Part shown: positions 1 through 6,059 of the stretch, in pieces
Numbering within the stretch: the first letter of the stretch is position 1
Layout: every line of letters begins with the position of its first letter
Source: Leptofilum sp050292445
GTDB lineage: Bacteria; Chloroflexota; Anaerolineae; Promineifilales; Promineifilaceae
Assembly (NCBI GenBank): GCA_050292445.1
Contig: JBNKLQ010000248.1
Location: forward strand, 1 to 9,088
DNA length: 9,088 nt
Direction: 5' to 3'
The notes under the pieces: generated by a model
The model's input: only the letters and a program-made list of their open reading frames with translations
Told to the model about the DNA's origin: nothing
Databases searched by the model: none
Position numbers and translations under genes: made by a program

Positions 1-1565
1 CCCAGCTGGGTTATCCGCTCCTGCATCGCTACCAGACCAAAGCCGCTGCTGGTGAGGCCGTCTGGCGTTGACGCCTTTTGCGTCAGGCCCACGCCGTTGT
101 CTTCCACATCCAAAATGACTGTGTCGCCCAGGTAAGAGAGGGTGACGCAGGCGGTGGTGGCCTGGGCATGTTTGCGGACGTTGGCCAGCGCTTCCTGGCT
201 GCTGCGCAGCAGGGTGACTTCTACCTGGGGATGCAACGGCCGTATCTCTCCCGTTACCTTAAATTCTGCCGCCACGCCGCTGTGAGTTGCCCATTGTTCC
301 ACCACGCGGCCAATCGCCTGGTCAAACGGTGTGCTTTCCAGCAGCTCCGGGCGCAAATCATCCACCACGCGGCGAGCCTGGGCCAGACTGTCGCGGGCGG
401 TGCTGCGCGCCTGATCTAAATGCCGCTCCGTGATTTCCAGGTCGGTGGGCAGGGCTTGCTCGGCCGCTTCCAGGTGCATCACAATGCTGGTAAAGCCTTG
501 CGCCAGCGTGTCGTGGATTTCTCTGGCCAGTCGCTGCCGCTCACGCAGAACGGCCGTTTCTTGCGCCTGCGCCACCAAACGAAGATTCTCCAAAACCAGG
601 GCTACCTGAGCGGCAATCGTCCCGAAATCGCGCTCACTGCTCCGTGAGATACCGGCATTGGCTGGGGAAGTCACCGTGAGCAGGCCCACCCAGGTTCCCG
701 TAGGCGCTACTAGCGGGATGAGCAGAGCGGATCGCGCCCCCAACGCTTCCCAGTTTTGTTTTTCAACAGAGGGCAGATCAATGGCTTTGATTTGCAAACA
801 GACTTCCGGGGAGAGTCGGCTAAGTGAGCTGGTGGTATCGGCTGTGAGCTGCAAGCCGGGCTGCCAGCTTTCATTTGGTTTGGCGGTCCAGGCAGCCAGA
901 AGGGATACGGCCGTGGGCCGTCCGCCTGCCCCTTGCAACAAAATCTCCCATAAACCGATCTGGTTCACGCTGGCCCCGGCCAGATGGGTGCCGATGGCGT
1001 TGACAATGCTTTGCGCGGTATGGGCGTGGGCGATGGCTTGGCTGGCGCGATAGAGCCGTTCCTGCCCGGCCAGCGCCGTCTGGCTGCGGCGTGCGCCCAG
1101 CCAACCGGCCAGCATCGGTGCTGGCAAAAAGGTGAGCAGCGTGGCATCCAGAAAAAATTCAAGGGGGACGCCAGCAAACAGGGCGACCTGAAGCGCGGCG
1201 GCTACCCCGCTCACTGCCCCGATGAGCAAACCATACCAGGAAACGGCCGTTCCCTGTCGTTTACACACCAGATACGCCACCCAAATCGTCGTCAAAAATT
1301 GCACCACGGGCGAGGCGTACGTGCCAATGAGTGCAGCCCCGTTGCCCACGGCTTCAGCCGTCGCTTCGGGGGATTGCATCTCAATGGAAATAATGGAAGC
1401 GTAGATGGAGATTATGGTGCCAATAATAATAACGTTGATGATAGCTATCGCCAGGCCGGGTAAGACAACCCAGACCCATTTCACGTCGCGCAGTTCGGCC
1501 AGCCAGGCTTTGAGGCGGTGGCTGGTGGTCGTTGGTGGGGTAGAAACGCCCGTTTCCTGAGTCAT
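1..1565 (-). CDS. Membrane-bound GAF sensor histidine kinase, NarL/LiaS class (3' end cut by window)
   Basis: Senses a signal at or in the membrane, autophosphorylates on histidine and should pass the phosphate to a NarL-type response regulator. My reverse-strand translation is open for 521 codons with no stop before the left edge. Four hydrophobic segments lie at about residues 31-60, 82-101, 109-131 and 138-157, then a GAF-like region (about 170-330). The HisKA_3 H-box has the core REIHDTLAQG with phospho-acceptor H351. The HATPase part shows an N-box EALANVRKHA (458-467), a G1 box DNGVGL (489-494) and a G2 box GFGL (508-511), so only about 20-40 residues should be missing. Start ATG 1565 is chosen; an in-frame ATG at 1574 adds three residues, and a TAG lies just upstream of that. 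It follows the ABC permease on the same strand, as in B. subtilis yvfRSTU-like loci. The ligand is unknown. The kinase class is certain; the link to the transporter is inferred from position. Confidence 0.93.
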   Translation of the reverse strand, partial: MTQETGVSTPPTTTSHRLKAWLAELRDVKWVWVVLPGLAIAIINVIIIGTIISIYASIISIEMQSPEATAEAVGNGAALIGTYASPVVQFLTTIWVAYLVCKRQGTAVSWYGLLIGAVSGVAAALQVALFAGVPLEFFLDATLLTFLPAPMLAGWLGARRSQTALAGQERLYRASQAIAHAHTAQSIVNAIGTHLAGASVNQIGLWEILLQGAGGRPTAVSLLAAWTAKPNESWQPGLQLTADTTSSLSRLSPEVCLQIKAIDLPSVEKQNWEALGARSALLIPLVAPTGTWVGLLTVTSPANAGISRSSERDFGTIAAQVALVLENLRLVAQAQETAVLRERQRLAREIHDTLAQGFTSIVMHLEAAEQALPTDLEITERHLDQARSTARDSLAQARRVVDDLRPELLESTPFDQAIGRVVEQWATHSGVAAEFKVTGEIRPLHPQVEVTLLRSSQEALANVRKHAQATTACVTLSYLGDTVILDVEDNGVGLTQKASTPDGLTSSGFGLVAMQERITQL

Positions 1566-1581
1566 GATGTGCATGATTATA
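1566..1581 (-). promoter_or_regulatory. Possible -10 box just upstream of the kinase start
   Basis: A perfect TATAAT reads on the minus strand at 1581-1576, 10 nt before ATG 1565. Transcription would then begin near 1569, giving a leader of only a few bases. The hexamer 17 nt upstream (TTATCG) is a poor -35 match, and no good Shine-Dalgarno sequence precedes either ATG; an AGG stands 8 nt before ATG 1574. If this promoter is real, the kinase can be made separately from the ABC genes, and ATG 1565 is favoured over ATG 1574. Confidence 0.3.
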
Positions 1582-1623
1582 ACCTACGCTTCTCGACTCG
1601 ATAACCGCAATTCAAAAAAAGGA

Positions 1624-1682
1624 CACAGAGCTACACGGAGAAGCCACAGAGTTACACAGAGAATTCTCTGTGTAACTCTGTG
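1624..1682. repeat. 38-bp perfect palindrome plus an adjacent direct copy of its arm
   Basis: Positions 1645-1682 form a perfect palindrome with no loop, centred on GAATTC; its 19-nt half is CACAGAGTTACACAGAGAA (1645-1663). A second, imperfect direct copy, CACAGAGCTACACGGAGAA, lies at 1624-1642. There are therefore two direct copies and one inverted copy of the unit. In the minus-strand transcript the structure follows the permease stop, and a run of seven U (1620-1614) comes 3 nt after the outer copy. This makes it a plausible transcription terminator or attenuator between permease and kinase. It also looks like a dispersed intergenic repeat. Confidence 0.8.
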
Positions 1683-1692
1683 TTCCAATCTC

Positions 1693-2430
1693 TTATTCCC
1701 AACGGAATGTCCGCACCGAAAGCGCACCCGCTACCAACATCATGCCAATGATTACGGCCAGCGAGGTGAGATTCCAGGTGTTGCTGTACCAAACATCCTT
1801 GAGCAGATCCACCACGTGTGTTAGCGGCAAGAAGTTGCCGATTTTTACCAGATTTTCGGGCAAAATTTCGCGCGGCAGGCCAGCCCCGGACAAAAACAAC
1901 ATCGGGTAGAGCAGGGCCATGCCAACGGCCGTTGCCGTGTTGGCGGTGGGCATAATACTGGCCAGCAAAAAGCCGACGGCCAGGAAGCTGACATTGCCCA
2001 ACAAGAAGGCCACAATGAGCGCCGGGATGTTCACCGGCAGCACCATGTCGTATACCAGCACACCGGCAGCAATTAAAACGGCCGAACCAATCACTGAAAT
2101 CAGCGTATGTACAACGATACGTGCTCCCAGCAGCGTTTGCGGGCGCAGCGGCGTGGCCCGATAGCGGCGCAGCACGCCCAGCTCGCGGTAGGTGGCCAGG
2201 CCGATGGGCAGGCTCATCATGCCCGTGGTGGCAATTACCATGGCGATGTAGCCGGGCACGGAGTTATCTACATTGCCTCGCCCGCCTAAAAATTCAGATG
2301 GCTCGTTGCCATAAATGCTGCCAAACAGAAACAAAATCAAAACCGGGAACACCAGCGTAAAAAAGGTGGCAATCGGTTCCCGCAGGGCCAATTTAAATTC
2401 AACCCAGGTCATTTTTCGTAAAGCGTTCAT
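1693..2430 (-). CDS. ABC-2 type transporter permease
   Basis: Membrane half of an ABC exporter; it works with the ATPase encoded just upstream to move a substrate outward across the cytoplasmic membrane. With the ATG at 2430 it has 245 residues, usual for a single ABC2_membrane/DrrB-like subunit, and six hydrophobic segments. It starts MNALRKMTWVEFKLALREP, the typical cytosolic lead into TM1, and contains the cytosolic loop YRELGVLRRYRATPLRP that is characteristic of ABC-2 permeases. A longer reading starts at 2442, but that ATG overlaps a GGAG (2440-2437) placed 6 nt before ATG 2430, so 2430 is preferred; 2433 would leave only 3 nt. A hairpin repeat separates it from the ATPase stop. Substrate unknown: drug, lipid or peptide export are all possible for this family. 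Confidence 0.92.
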   Translation of the reverse strand: MNALRKMTWVEFKLALREPIATFFTLVFPVLILFLFGSIYGNEPSEFLGGRGNVDNSVPGYIAMVIATTGMMSLPIGLATYRELGVLRRYRATPLRPQTLLGARIVVHTLISVIGSAVLIAAGVLVYDMVLPVNIPALIVAFLLGNVSFLAVGFLLASIMPTANTATAVGMALLYPMLFLSGAGLPREILPENLVKIGNFLPLTHVVDLLKDVWYSNTWNLTSLAVIIGMMLVAGALSVRTFRWE

Positions 2431-2440
2431 CATAAACTCC
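2431..2440 (-). promoter_or_regulatory. Ribosome binding site that decides the permease start
   Basis: On the minus strand GGAG (2440-2437) is followed by six bases and then ATG 2430. The in-frame ATG at 2442 overlaps this GGAG and has only a weak AAAG before it, so the longer start is less likely. Confidence 0.6.
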
Positions 2441-2452
2441 ATCTTTAATTGG

Positions 2453-2502
2453 ACGCTGATTTACCTGATTGCCCTGATCAGGAAGATCAGGTAAATCAGC
2501 GT
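2453..2502. repeat. Inverted repeat between ABC ATPase and permease
   Basis: A perfect 16-bp stem joins CGCTGATTTACCTGAT (2454-2469) and its complement (2486-2501), with one more A-T pair at 2453/2502. The loop holds a second small palindrome, CCTGATCAGG (2473-2482), so two hairpins can stack. It fills most of the spacer between the ATPase stop and the permease start. No U-run follows on the minus strand, so it is more likely a dispersed repeat or an mRNA-stabilising structure than a strong terminator. Confidence 0.8.
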
Positions 2503-2514
2503 TCCATTCAATGT

Positions 2515-3423
2515 TCAATTTCGGATGCTGCGGCCGGTAAGGGCCAGGAATACATCTTCCAAATTGGCCTGTTCCACGCGCAGGTCGGTGGGGGTGATGT
2601 TGTGTTCGGCGAGGGCGGTGGCTACATGGGCCAACAAAGCGCCGTTGCCTTCCACTATCACCTGCTTGCCGCGCTGTTCCACCTCAGTCACGCCAGTTAC
2701 ACGGCGCAGCAGCTGCGGGTCGTAGCCGTTGCCATTGGTAAAGCGGACGCGCATCCCAGCATTCAAGTTTTGAATCAGGGCACCAGGGGTATCTAGAGCG
2801 ACAATATTGCCCTGGTCGATGATGGCAATGCGGTCAGCCAGCTCTTCGGCTTCATCCATGAAATGGGTCACCAGCACCACCGTTTTGCCCTGGTCACGAA
2901 TGGCGCGAACAGCGTCCCAGGTGGCGCGGCGCGCCTGCGGGTCTAGCCCGGTGGTCAGCTCATCCAGGAAAACCAGTTCCGGATCGTTGAGCAGGGCCAG
3001 GGCGATGAAAAGCCGCTGTTTTTGCCCGCCAGACAAATTTTTAAAGTTTGTGCTGCGCTTTTCGGTCAGCCCCCAATCGTCCAGTAGTTTTTCCCAGGGA
3101 ATCGTTTTGTCGTAGAAGGCACTGTATAGATTGAGCGCCTCCCACACTTTGAGCCGTTCGGGCAGAGCCGCTTGTTGCAGCTGGATGCCAATGCGCTGGC
3201 GCAGCTCGTATTCGTCTTTTTGTGGGTCCAGACCCAAAACGCGGATGGTGCCGCTATCTGGCTTGCGTAGGCCCATGACCGATTCAACCGTGGTGCTTTT
3301 GCCTGCACCGTTGGGGCCAACAATGCAAAAGATTTCGCCCTGCTGCACGTTGAAGGAAATGTTGTCTACGGCAACGGTTGTGCCGTACGTTTTTCGTAAA
3401 TTTTGTGCTTCAATCACGTTCAT
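2515..3423 (-). CDS. ABC transporter ATP-binding protein (DrrA/CcmA-like)
   Basis: Cytosolic ATPase that powers the adjacent ABC-2 permease. All nucleotide-binding motifs are present in 302 residues: Walker A GPNGAGKST (36-44), Q-loop near Q83-Q84, signature LSGGQKQR (130-137), Walker B LVFLDE (150-155), D-loop GLDP (159-162) and switch H187. The segment after the Walker B acid reads LDELTTGLDP rather than the commonest LDEPTTGLDP; as I recall this variant occurs in this subfamily, so it is not a defect. Residues about 215-300 form the C-terminal extension typical of drug-exporter ATPases (DUF4162-like, ending NLEDVFLALTGR). The start is supported by GAGGT 5-6 nt upstream of ATG 3423. It lies downstream of the four-TM protein and upstream of the permease, on one strand. 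The family is certain, the substrate unknown. Confidence 0.96.
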   Translation of the reverse strand: MNVIEAQNLRKTYGTTVAVDNISFNVQQGEIFCIVGPNGAGKSTTVESVMGLRKPDSGTIRVLGLDPQKDEYELRQRIGIQLQQAALPERLKVWEALNLYSAFYDKTIPWEKLLDDWGLTEKRSTNFKNLSGGQKQRLFIALALLNDPELVFLDELTTGLDPQARRATWDAVRAIRDQGKTVVLVTHFMDEAEELADRIAIIDQGNIVALDTPGALIQNLNAGMRVRFTNGNGYDPQLLRRVTGVTEVEQRGKQVIVEGNGALLAHVATALAEHNITPTDLRVEQANLEDVFLALTGRSIRN

Positions 3424-3452
3424 GATCTACCTCGTAAGTTGAATAACGCATG

Positions 3453-3485
3453 AAATTGGTCCAATCTCTGAGATTGGACCAATTT
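3453..3485. repeat. 33-bp near-perfect palindrome upstream of the ABC ATPase
   Basis: AAATTGGTCCAATCTC (3453-3468) and its exact complement GAGATTGGACCAATTT (3470-3485) are separated by one base. It sits between the four-TM gene and the ATPase, starting 30 nt upstream of ATG 3423. It could be an operator, an mRNA processing structure or another dispersed repeat. No U-run follows on the minus strand. Confidence 0.75.
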
Positions 3486-3501
3486 GCGTAACTTCCTGTT
3501 T

Positions 3502-3873
3502 TTAGGAGCGGTTGCCTAGAAACATGGCAATACCGGCGAAGATGAGGCCGATGGGCCAGATGGCGCTCCAGGTGATAGCTTCAAACAGGAAGGTGGCGGC
3601 GGTAAGCGTGATGGCTAGACCAGCGATGATGCTGCCGGTGCTGGTGGCGGTGAGACGGCCGTTTGCCTGATAATCTCTATAAATATTCTGGGCAAAAAAG
3701 GCTACCGGGATGAACATGAACAACACCCACCAGTTGGCGAATGAGAAGCCGGTGATGTTGCTCACAATCAAACCCAAGCCAACGACGATAAATATGACTG
3801 CCATGACAACGCTGCCATTCCGGTCATTGCTGCCTTTTTCCATATCTTTCAGTTCATCTAAATTGTTGCTCAT
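3502..3873 (-). CDS. Small four-TM protein, LiaI/LiaF transmembrane-domain-like
   Basis: A 123-residue membrane protein with a charged N-terminal tail (1-20) and four predicted helices: about 22-40, 48-65, 82-100 and 102-119. Length, layout and the motifs VVGLGLIVSNI and IWPIGLIFAGIAMFLG resemble the LiaI-LiaF-like TM region (DUF5668 type), found in proteins that modulate cell-envelope stress two-component systems. The start is strong: AAGGAG lies 7 nt before ATG 3873. It heads the minus-strand block leading to the ABC transporter and the histidine kinase. That context favours a helper or regulator of envelope-stress sensing, but this is inferred. It lacks the soluble C-terminal domain of full LiaF. 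No enzymatic motif is visible. Confidence 0.72.
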   Translation of the reverse strand: MSNNLDELKDMEKGSNDRNGSVVMAVIFIVVGLGLIVSNITGFSFANWWVLFMFIPVAFFAQNIYRDYQANGRLTATSTGSIIAGLAITLTAATFLFEAITWSAIWPIGLIFAGIAMFLGNRS

Positions 3874-4043
3874 GATTCCACTCCTTAATTTTTGTGCGTT
3901 TGTTTTTGTGAATATGGCAACATCTTACAATTTGGCTGGGGGAAAGTAACCAATCGGGCGATTGAATTGTGGTTTACGTGTGGTGGATTGTGGAATCGGT
4001 GGAATGGATACGGCCGTATCAACCGATCGGTTGATTGGGGAGA
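3874..4043. other. Regulatory spacer upstream of the four-TM/ABC/kinase block
   Basis: This AT-leaning spacer has no credible ORF and should hold the promoter of the block. I found no convincing -35/-10 pair by eye. It contains a small inverted repeat, CAATCG-GG-CGATTG (3951-3964), one copy of ACGGCCGT (4010-4017) and the two overlapping palindromes listed separately. The AAGGAG of the four-TM gene lies at its low-coordinate end. Confidence 0.5.
4007..4035. promoter_or_regulatory. Two overlapping palindromes, candidate operator
   Basis: GATACGGCCGTATC (4007-4020) is a perfect 14-bp palindrome containing the frequent octamer. It overlaps by three bases a perfect 18-bp palindrome, ATCAACCGATCGGTTGAT (4018-4035). 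The size and symmetry of the latter suit a dimeric repressor of TetR type. It lies about 145 bp upstream of the four-TM gene and about 85 bp past the end of rsgA. No TetR gene is present in the window, so the regulator is unknown. Confidence 0.4.
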
Positions 4044-4117
4044 CGGTAATCAGTAAACAGTGATCAGTAATCGGTAAAGTTACACACCGATTACTGTTTA
4101 CCGAATACCGATTACTG
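4044..4117. repeat. Heptad repeat hairpin, copy 1 (downstream of rsgA)
   Basis: Five tandem 7-nt units, CGGTAAT CAGTAAA CAGTGAT (4044-4064) then CAGTAAT CGGTAAA (4065-4078), are followed after a short gap by inverted units CCGATTA, CTGTTTA, CCGAATA, CCGATTA (4087-4114). Several stems are possible; the clearest pairs AGTAATCGGT (4066-4075) with ACCGATTACT (4086-4095). It starts 2 nt past the rsgA stop. No U-run follows, so it is not a standard intrinsic terminator. Confidence 0.8.
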
Positions 4118-4119
4118 GG

Positions 4120-5067
4120 CTAATAGTTTTCTTCATCCAGCGCTTCGTGTTCTTCGCGGAGGCGGAGGTAGCTTTGGTAGCGGGCGGGGTGGATACGGCC
4201 GTCTTTCAGCGCTGCCTTCACCGCACAGCCTGGCTCATGGCGATGGCTGCAATCGCTAAATTGGCAATCCTCCACAAAAGGGGCAATCTCACGAAAGTAG
4301 GCATCCATTTCGGTTGGCTCCAGATCAAACAGGGCCAGACCGCGAATGCCGGGCGTGTCTGCCACGTAGCCGCCATCGTTCAGGGGAAACAGTTCCGCGT
4401 AGCGCGTGGTGTGCAGCCCTTTGCCCGTTGCTTTGCTCACCTGGTTTACCTTCAGGCCCAGGCCAGGCTGGATGGCGTTGAGCAGGCTGGACTTGCCGAC
4501 GCCAGACGATCCGGCCAGCACCGAAATCTTGTCATGCAGCAGCTCTTTGAGTGCCGCAACCCCTTCACCCGTGTGGGTGCTGGTATGGAGAACCGGGTAG
4601 CCGATATCGGCGTACATCTGGAACTGTTCTTGAACCTTGCCTTTTTTGTCCAGGTCGATCTTGTTGAGGCAGATGATGGCGGGCAGTTGGTTCATCTCCG
4701 CCACCACCAGAAAGCGGTCTAACTTGCGCAGGTTGGAGGTGGGGTTTTTCACGGAGAAGACAAAAATCACCTGGTCCAGGTTGGCCACCAGCACTTGTTC
4801 CTGGTCGGCGGCCATTTTGCGAAAGGCGGGGGCGGGGCGGCTGCGCGACAGCACCGATTTGCGCTCGGCGACGGCTTCGACCGTGCCGGTGCCATCGGCG
4901 TTCAGGGAAATGGTGACCCAATCCCCGGCCGCAACGAGGGTGGTGCTTTGCCATTCTTGCTTGAGCCGTCCGGCAATTTGGGCCACGACTGGCTCCCGCC
5001 CTTCTATTTCTACAGTGTAGAAGCCGCTGATGGCTTTGATGACCCGTCCTTCCAATTTTTGTACCAT
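4120..5067 (-). CDS. rsgA: Ribosome small-subunit maturation GTPase RsgA
   Basis: A circularly permuted GTPase that binds the 30S subunit late in assembly and helps release maturation factors on GTP hydrolysis. The 315 residues show the family order: N-terminal OB-fold (about 1-75), then G4 NKID (135-138), G1 GSSGVGKSS (186-194), a switch region GKGLHTT (215-221), G3 DTPG (237-240) and the zinc site C268-X4-C273-X-H275-X5-C281. All key residues are present, so it should be active. The frame stays open upstream to an ATG at 5196, but those extra 43 codons are a translation of an intergenic repeat; MVQKLEGRVIKAISGFYTVE is a normal RsgA N-terminus. No Shine-Dalgarno precedes ATG 5067, but a TATAAT sits 7 nt before it, suggesting a leaderless message. 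It follows the EamA gene on the same strand, with no evident functional link. Confidence 0.96.
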   Translation of the reverse strand: MVQKLEGRVIKAISGFYTVEIEGREPVVAQIAGRLKQEWQSTTLVAAGDWVTISLNADGTGTVEAVAERKSVLSRSRPAPAFRKMAADQEQVLVANLDQVIFVFSVKNPTSNLRKLDRFLVVAEMNQLPAIICLNKIDLDKKGKVQEQFQMYADIGYPVLHTSTHTGEGVAALKELLHDKISVLAGSSGVGKSSLLNAIQPGLGLKVNQVSKATGKGLHTTRYAELFPLNDGGYVADTPGIRGLALFDLEPTEMDAYFREIAPFVEDCQFSDCSHRHEPGCAVKAALKDGRIHPARYQSYLRLREEHEALDEENY

Positions 5068-5103
5068 GCGGGGGATTATAGCGTAAATGGTAATCGGTGA
5101 ACG
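5068..5103 (-). promoter_or_regulatory. Candidate leaderless promoter of rsgA
   Basis: A perfect TATAAT reads on the minus strand at 5080-5075 with seven bases (CCCCCGC) before ATG 5067, so the start site would fall on or next to the ATG. The -35 is poor: the best options are TTCACC with a 15-nt spacer or CGTTCA with 17 nt, both lying inside the heptad repeat. Absence of a Shine-Dalgarno agrees with leaderless initiation. Confidence 0.4.
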
Positions 5104-5180
5104 GTGTTCGGTAATCGGTAAGGAGTTGCTCATTAAGCGTTCGGTCTTACCGATTACCGATAACGGATTACCGTTCACCG
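5088..5180. repeat. Heptad repeat hairpin, copy 2 (upstream of rsgA)
   Basis: Units TGGTAAT CGGTGAA (5088-5101) and CGGTGTT CGGTAAT CGGTAAG (5102-5122) are followed by inverted units CCGATTA CCGATAA CGGATTA CCGTTCA (5150-5177). The main stem pairs 5108-5122 with 5146-5160 (15 bp, perfect); an outer stem pairs CGGTGAACGGT (5095-5105) with ACCGTTCACCG (5170-5180). It lies between the EamA stop and the rsgA start and is the same family as the copy at 4044-4117. Confidence 0.85.
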
Positions 5181-5185
5181 CGCTT

Positions 5186-6055
5186 CTAAAGCGCAATCAA
5201 AACCAGGGCTATGAGCGCGACACCTACACCCAGCCACTGCCGCGTTCCCAATGTTTCCTTGAGGATGAGGCGGGCTAGCAGCACGGTAGAAGCGGGGTAA
5301 AGCGAGGCCAGCACGGCGGCAATGTCTAATCGCCCAGACTGGGTGGCTAGAGCAAAAAAGTAGTTGCCGCCGCTGTCTAAAATGCCAGACAGGGCGATGA
5401 TGGGCAGCAAGCTGCCTGGTAGTTGGATTGTAGTGATGCCCCGCCACCGGCGTCCTAAAATAAACATAAGCAGCAGTGGCACTGAGGCCACCCGTGCGGC
5501 CGTGAGCGGCCAAAAAATAACGCCAGTGCTGATCTGATCAATAAAAACAAAAAAGAGGGAGAAGCCCAGGCCGGCCAGCAGGGCCAGCCCTAACTCGTTG
5601 CGTCGAATGCCATCAGCTTTGCCCCCGCCAGAGAGCAGCCAAACGGCCGTAACTGCCAGCCCAAACCCCAGCAGCACCAACACTGGCGGAATGCCCTCGG
5701 TAACAATGCCCACAACCACAGGAATCGAAGCGGAGAGAACGGCCGTTGTTGGAGCCACCACCCCCATACGACCCCGTGCCAGACCGGTGTACAGGGCCAA
5801 AATGCCAATAACGCCTGCCAGTCCGGCCAACGCGCCAAAGAGCAAGTCACGCGCTGGAGGCAGCGCCCCTTCCAGCAGCAGCGCCAGCGCTAGCAAGCAG
5901 ATCAGTCCTACTAACTGTGACAGCGTGACAACCACGTAAACGTTACCGCGCTTGGTGGCCAGCCCGCCGCTAAAGTCACCTGCCCCCCAAACGGCCGCAG
6001 ACGCCAACCCATAAGCCACGGCCAGCAGTTCGGGATTGTTCAAAAAAAGATTCAT
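5186..6055 (-). CDS. EamA-family (DMT superfamily) transporter
   Basis: An inner-membrane carrier of 289 residues with about ten hydrophobic helices in two EamA halves (about 13-142 and 155-289), the usual size and layout of drug/metabolite transporters. Family hallmarks are AYGLASAAVWGAGDFSGGLA at the first helix and SLYPASTVLLARLILKE (251-267) near the end, the conserved segment before the last helices. The substrate cannot be told; relatives export amino acids, other metabolites or drugs. ATG 6055 lies 4 nt after the stop of the phosphatase and has no clear Shine-Dalgarno, so translation is probably coupled to that gene. The stop TAG is followed by the heptad repeat hairpin that separates it from rsgA. 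Confidence 0.93.
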   Translation of the reverse strand: MNLFLNNPELLAVAYGLASAAVWGAGDFSGGLATKRGNVYVVVTLSQLVGLICLLALALLLEGALPPARDLLFGALAGLAGVIGILALYTGLARGRMGVVAPTTAVLSASIPVVVGIVTEGIPPVLVLLGFGLAVTAVWLLSGGGKADGIRRNELGLALLAGLGFSLFFVFIDQISTGVIFWPLTAARVASVPLLLMFILGRRWRGITTIQLPGSLLPIIALSGILDSGGNYFFALATQSGRLDIAAVLASLYPASTVLLARLILKETLGTRQWLGVGVALIALVLIAL

Positions 6056-6059
6056 TTGG

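Noticed and set aside
984..1463. 159-codon plus-strand frame inside the kinase
   Set aside because: It is antisense to a kinase gene with all motifs intact and has low-complexity, unprotein-like sequence.
2431..2442. Longer permease start at ATG 2442 or 2433
   Set aside because: The GGAG lies within this stretch and is correctly spaced only for ATG 2430.
2950..2990. LDELTTG instead of LDEPTTG as a broken ABC ATPase
   Set aside because: The catalytic D and E and all other motifs are intact, and the variant is, as I recall, common in this subfamily.
4044..4117. Classical intrinsic terminator after rsgA
   Set aside because: Stems are present but no U-run follows on the minus strand.
4147..4722. 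191-codon plus-strand frame inside rsgA
   Set aside because: Antisense shadow of a complete rsgA; no family features.
4044..5180. Heptad repeats as a CRISPR array
   Set aside because: Units are 7 nt, contiguous and inverted, with no spacers; no cas genes nearby.
5068..5196. 43-codon N-terminal extension of the rsgA frame
   Set aside because: It is the translated heptad repeat hairpin; RsgA proteins normally begin at the MVQKLEGRV-like segment, so ATG 5067 is kept.
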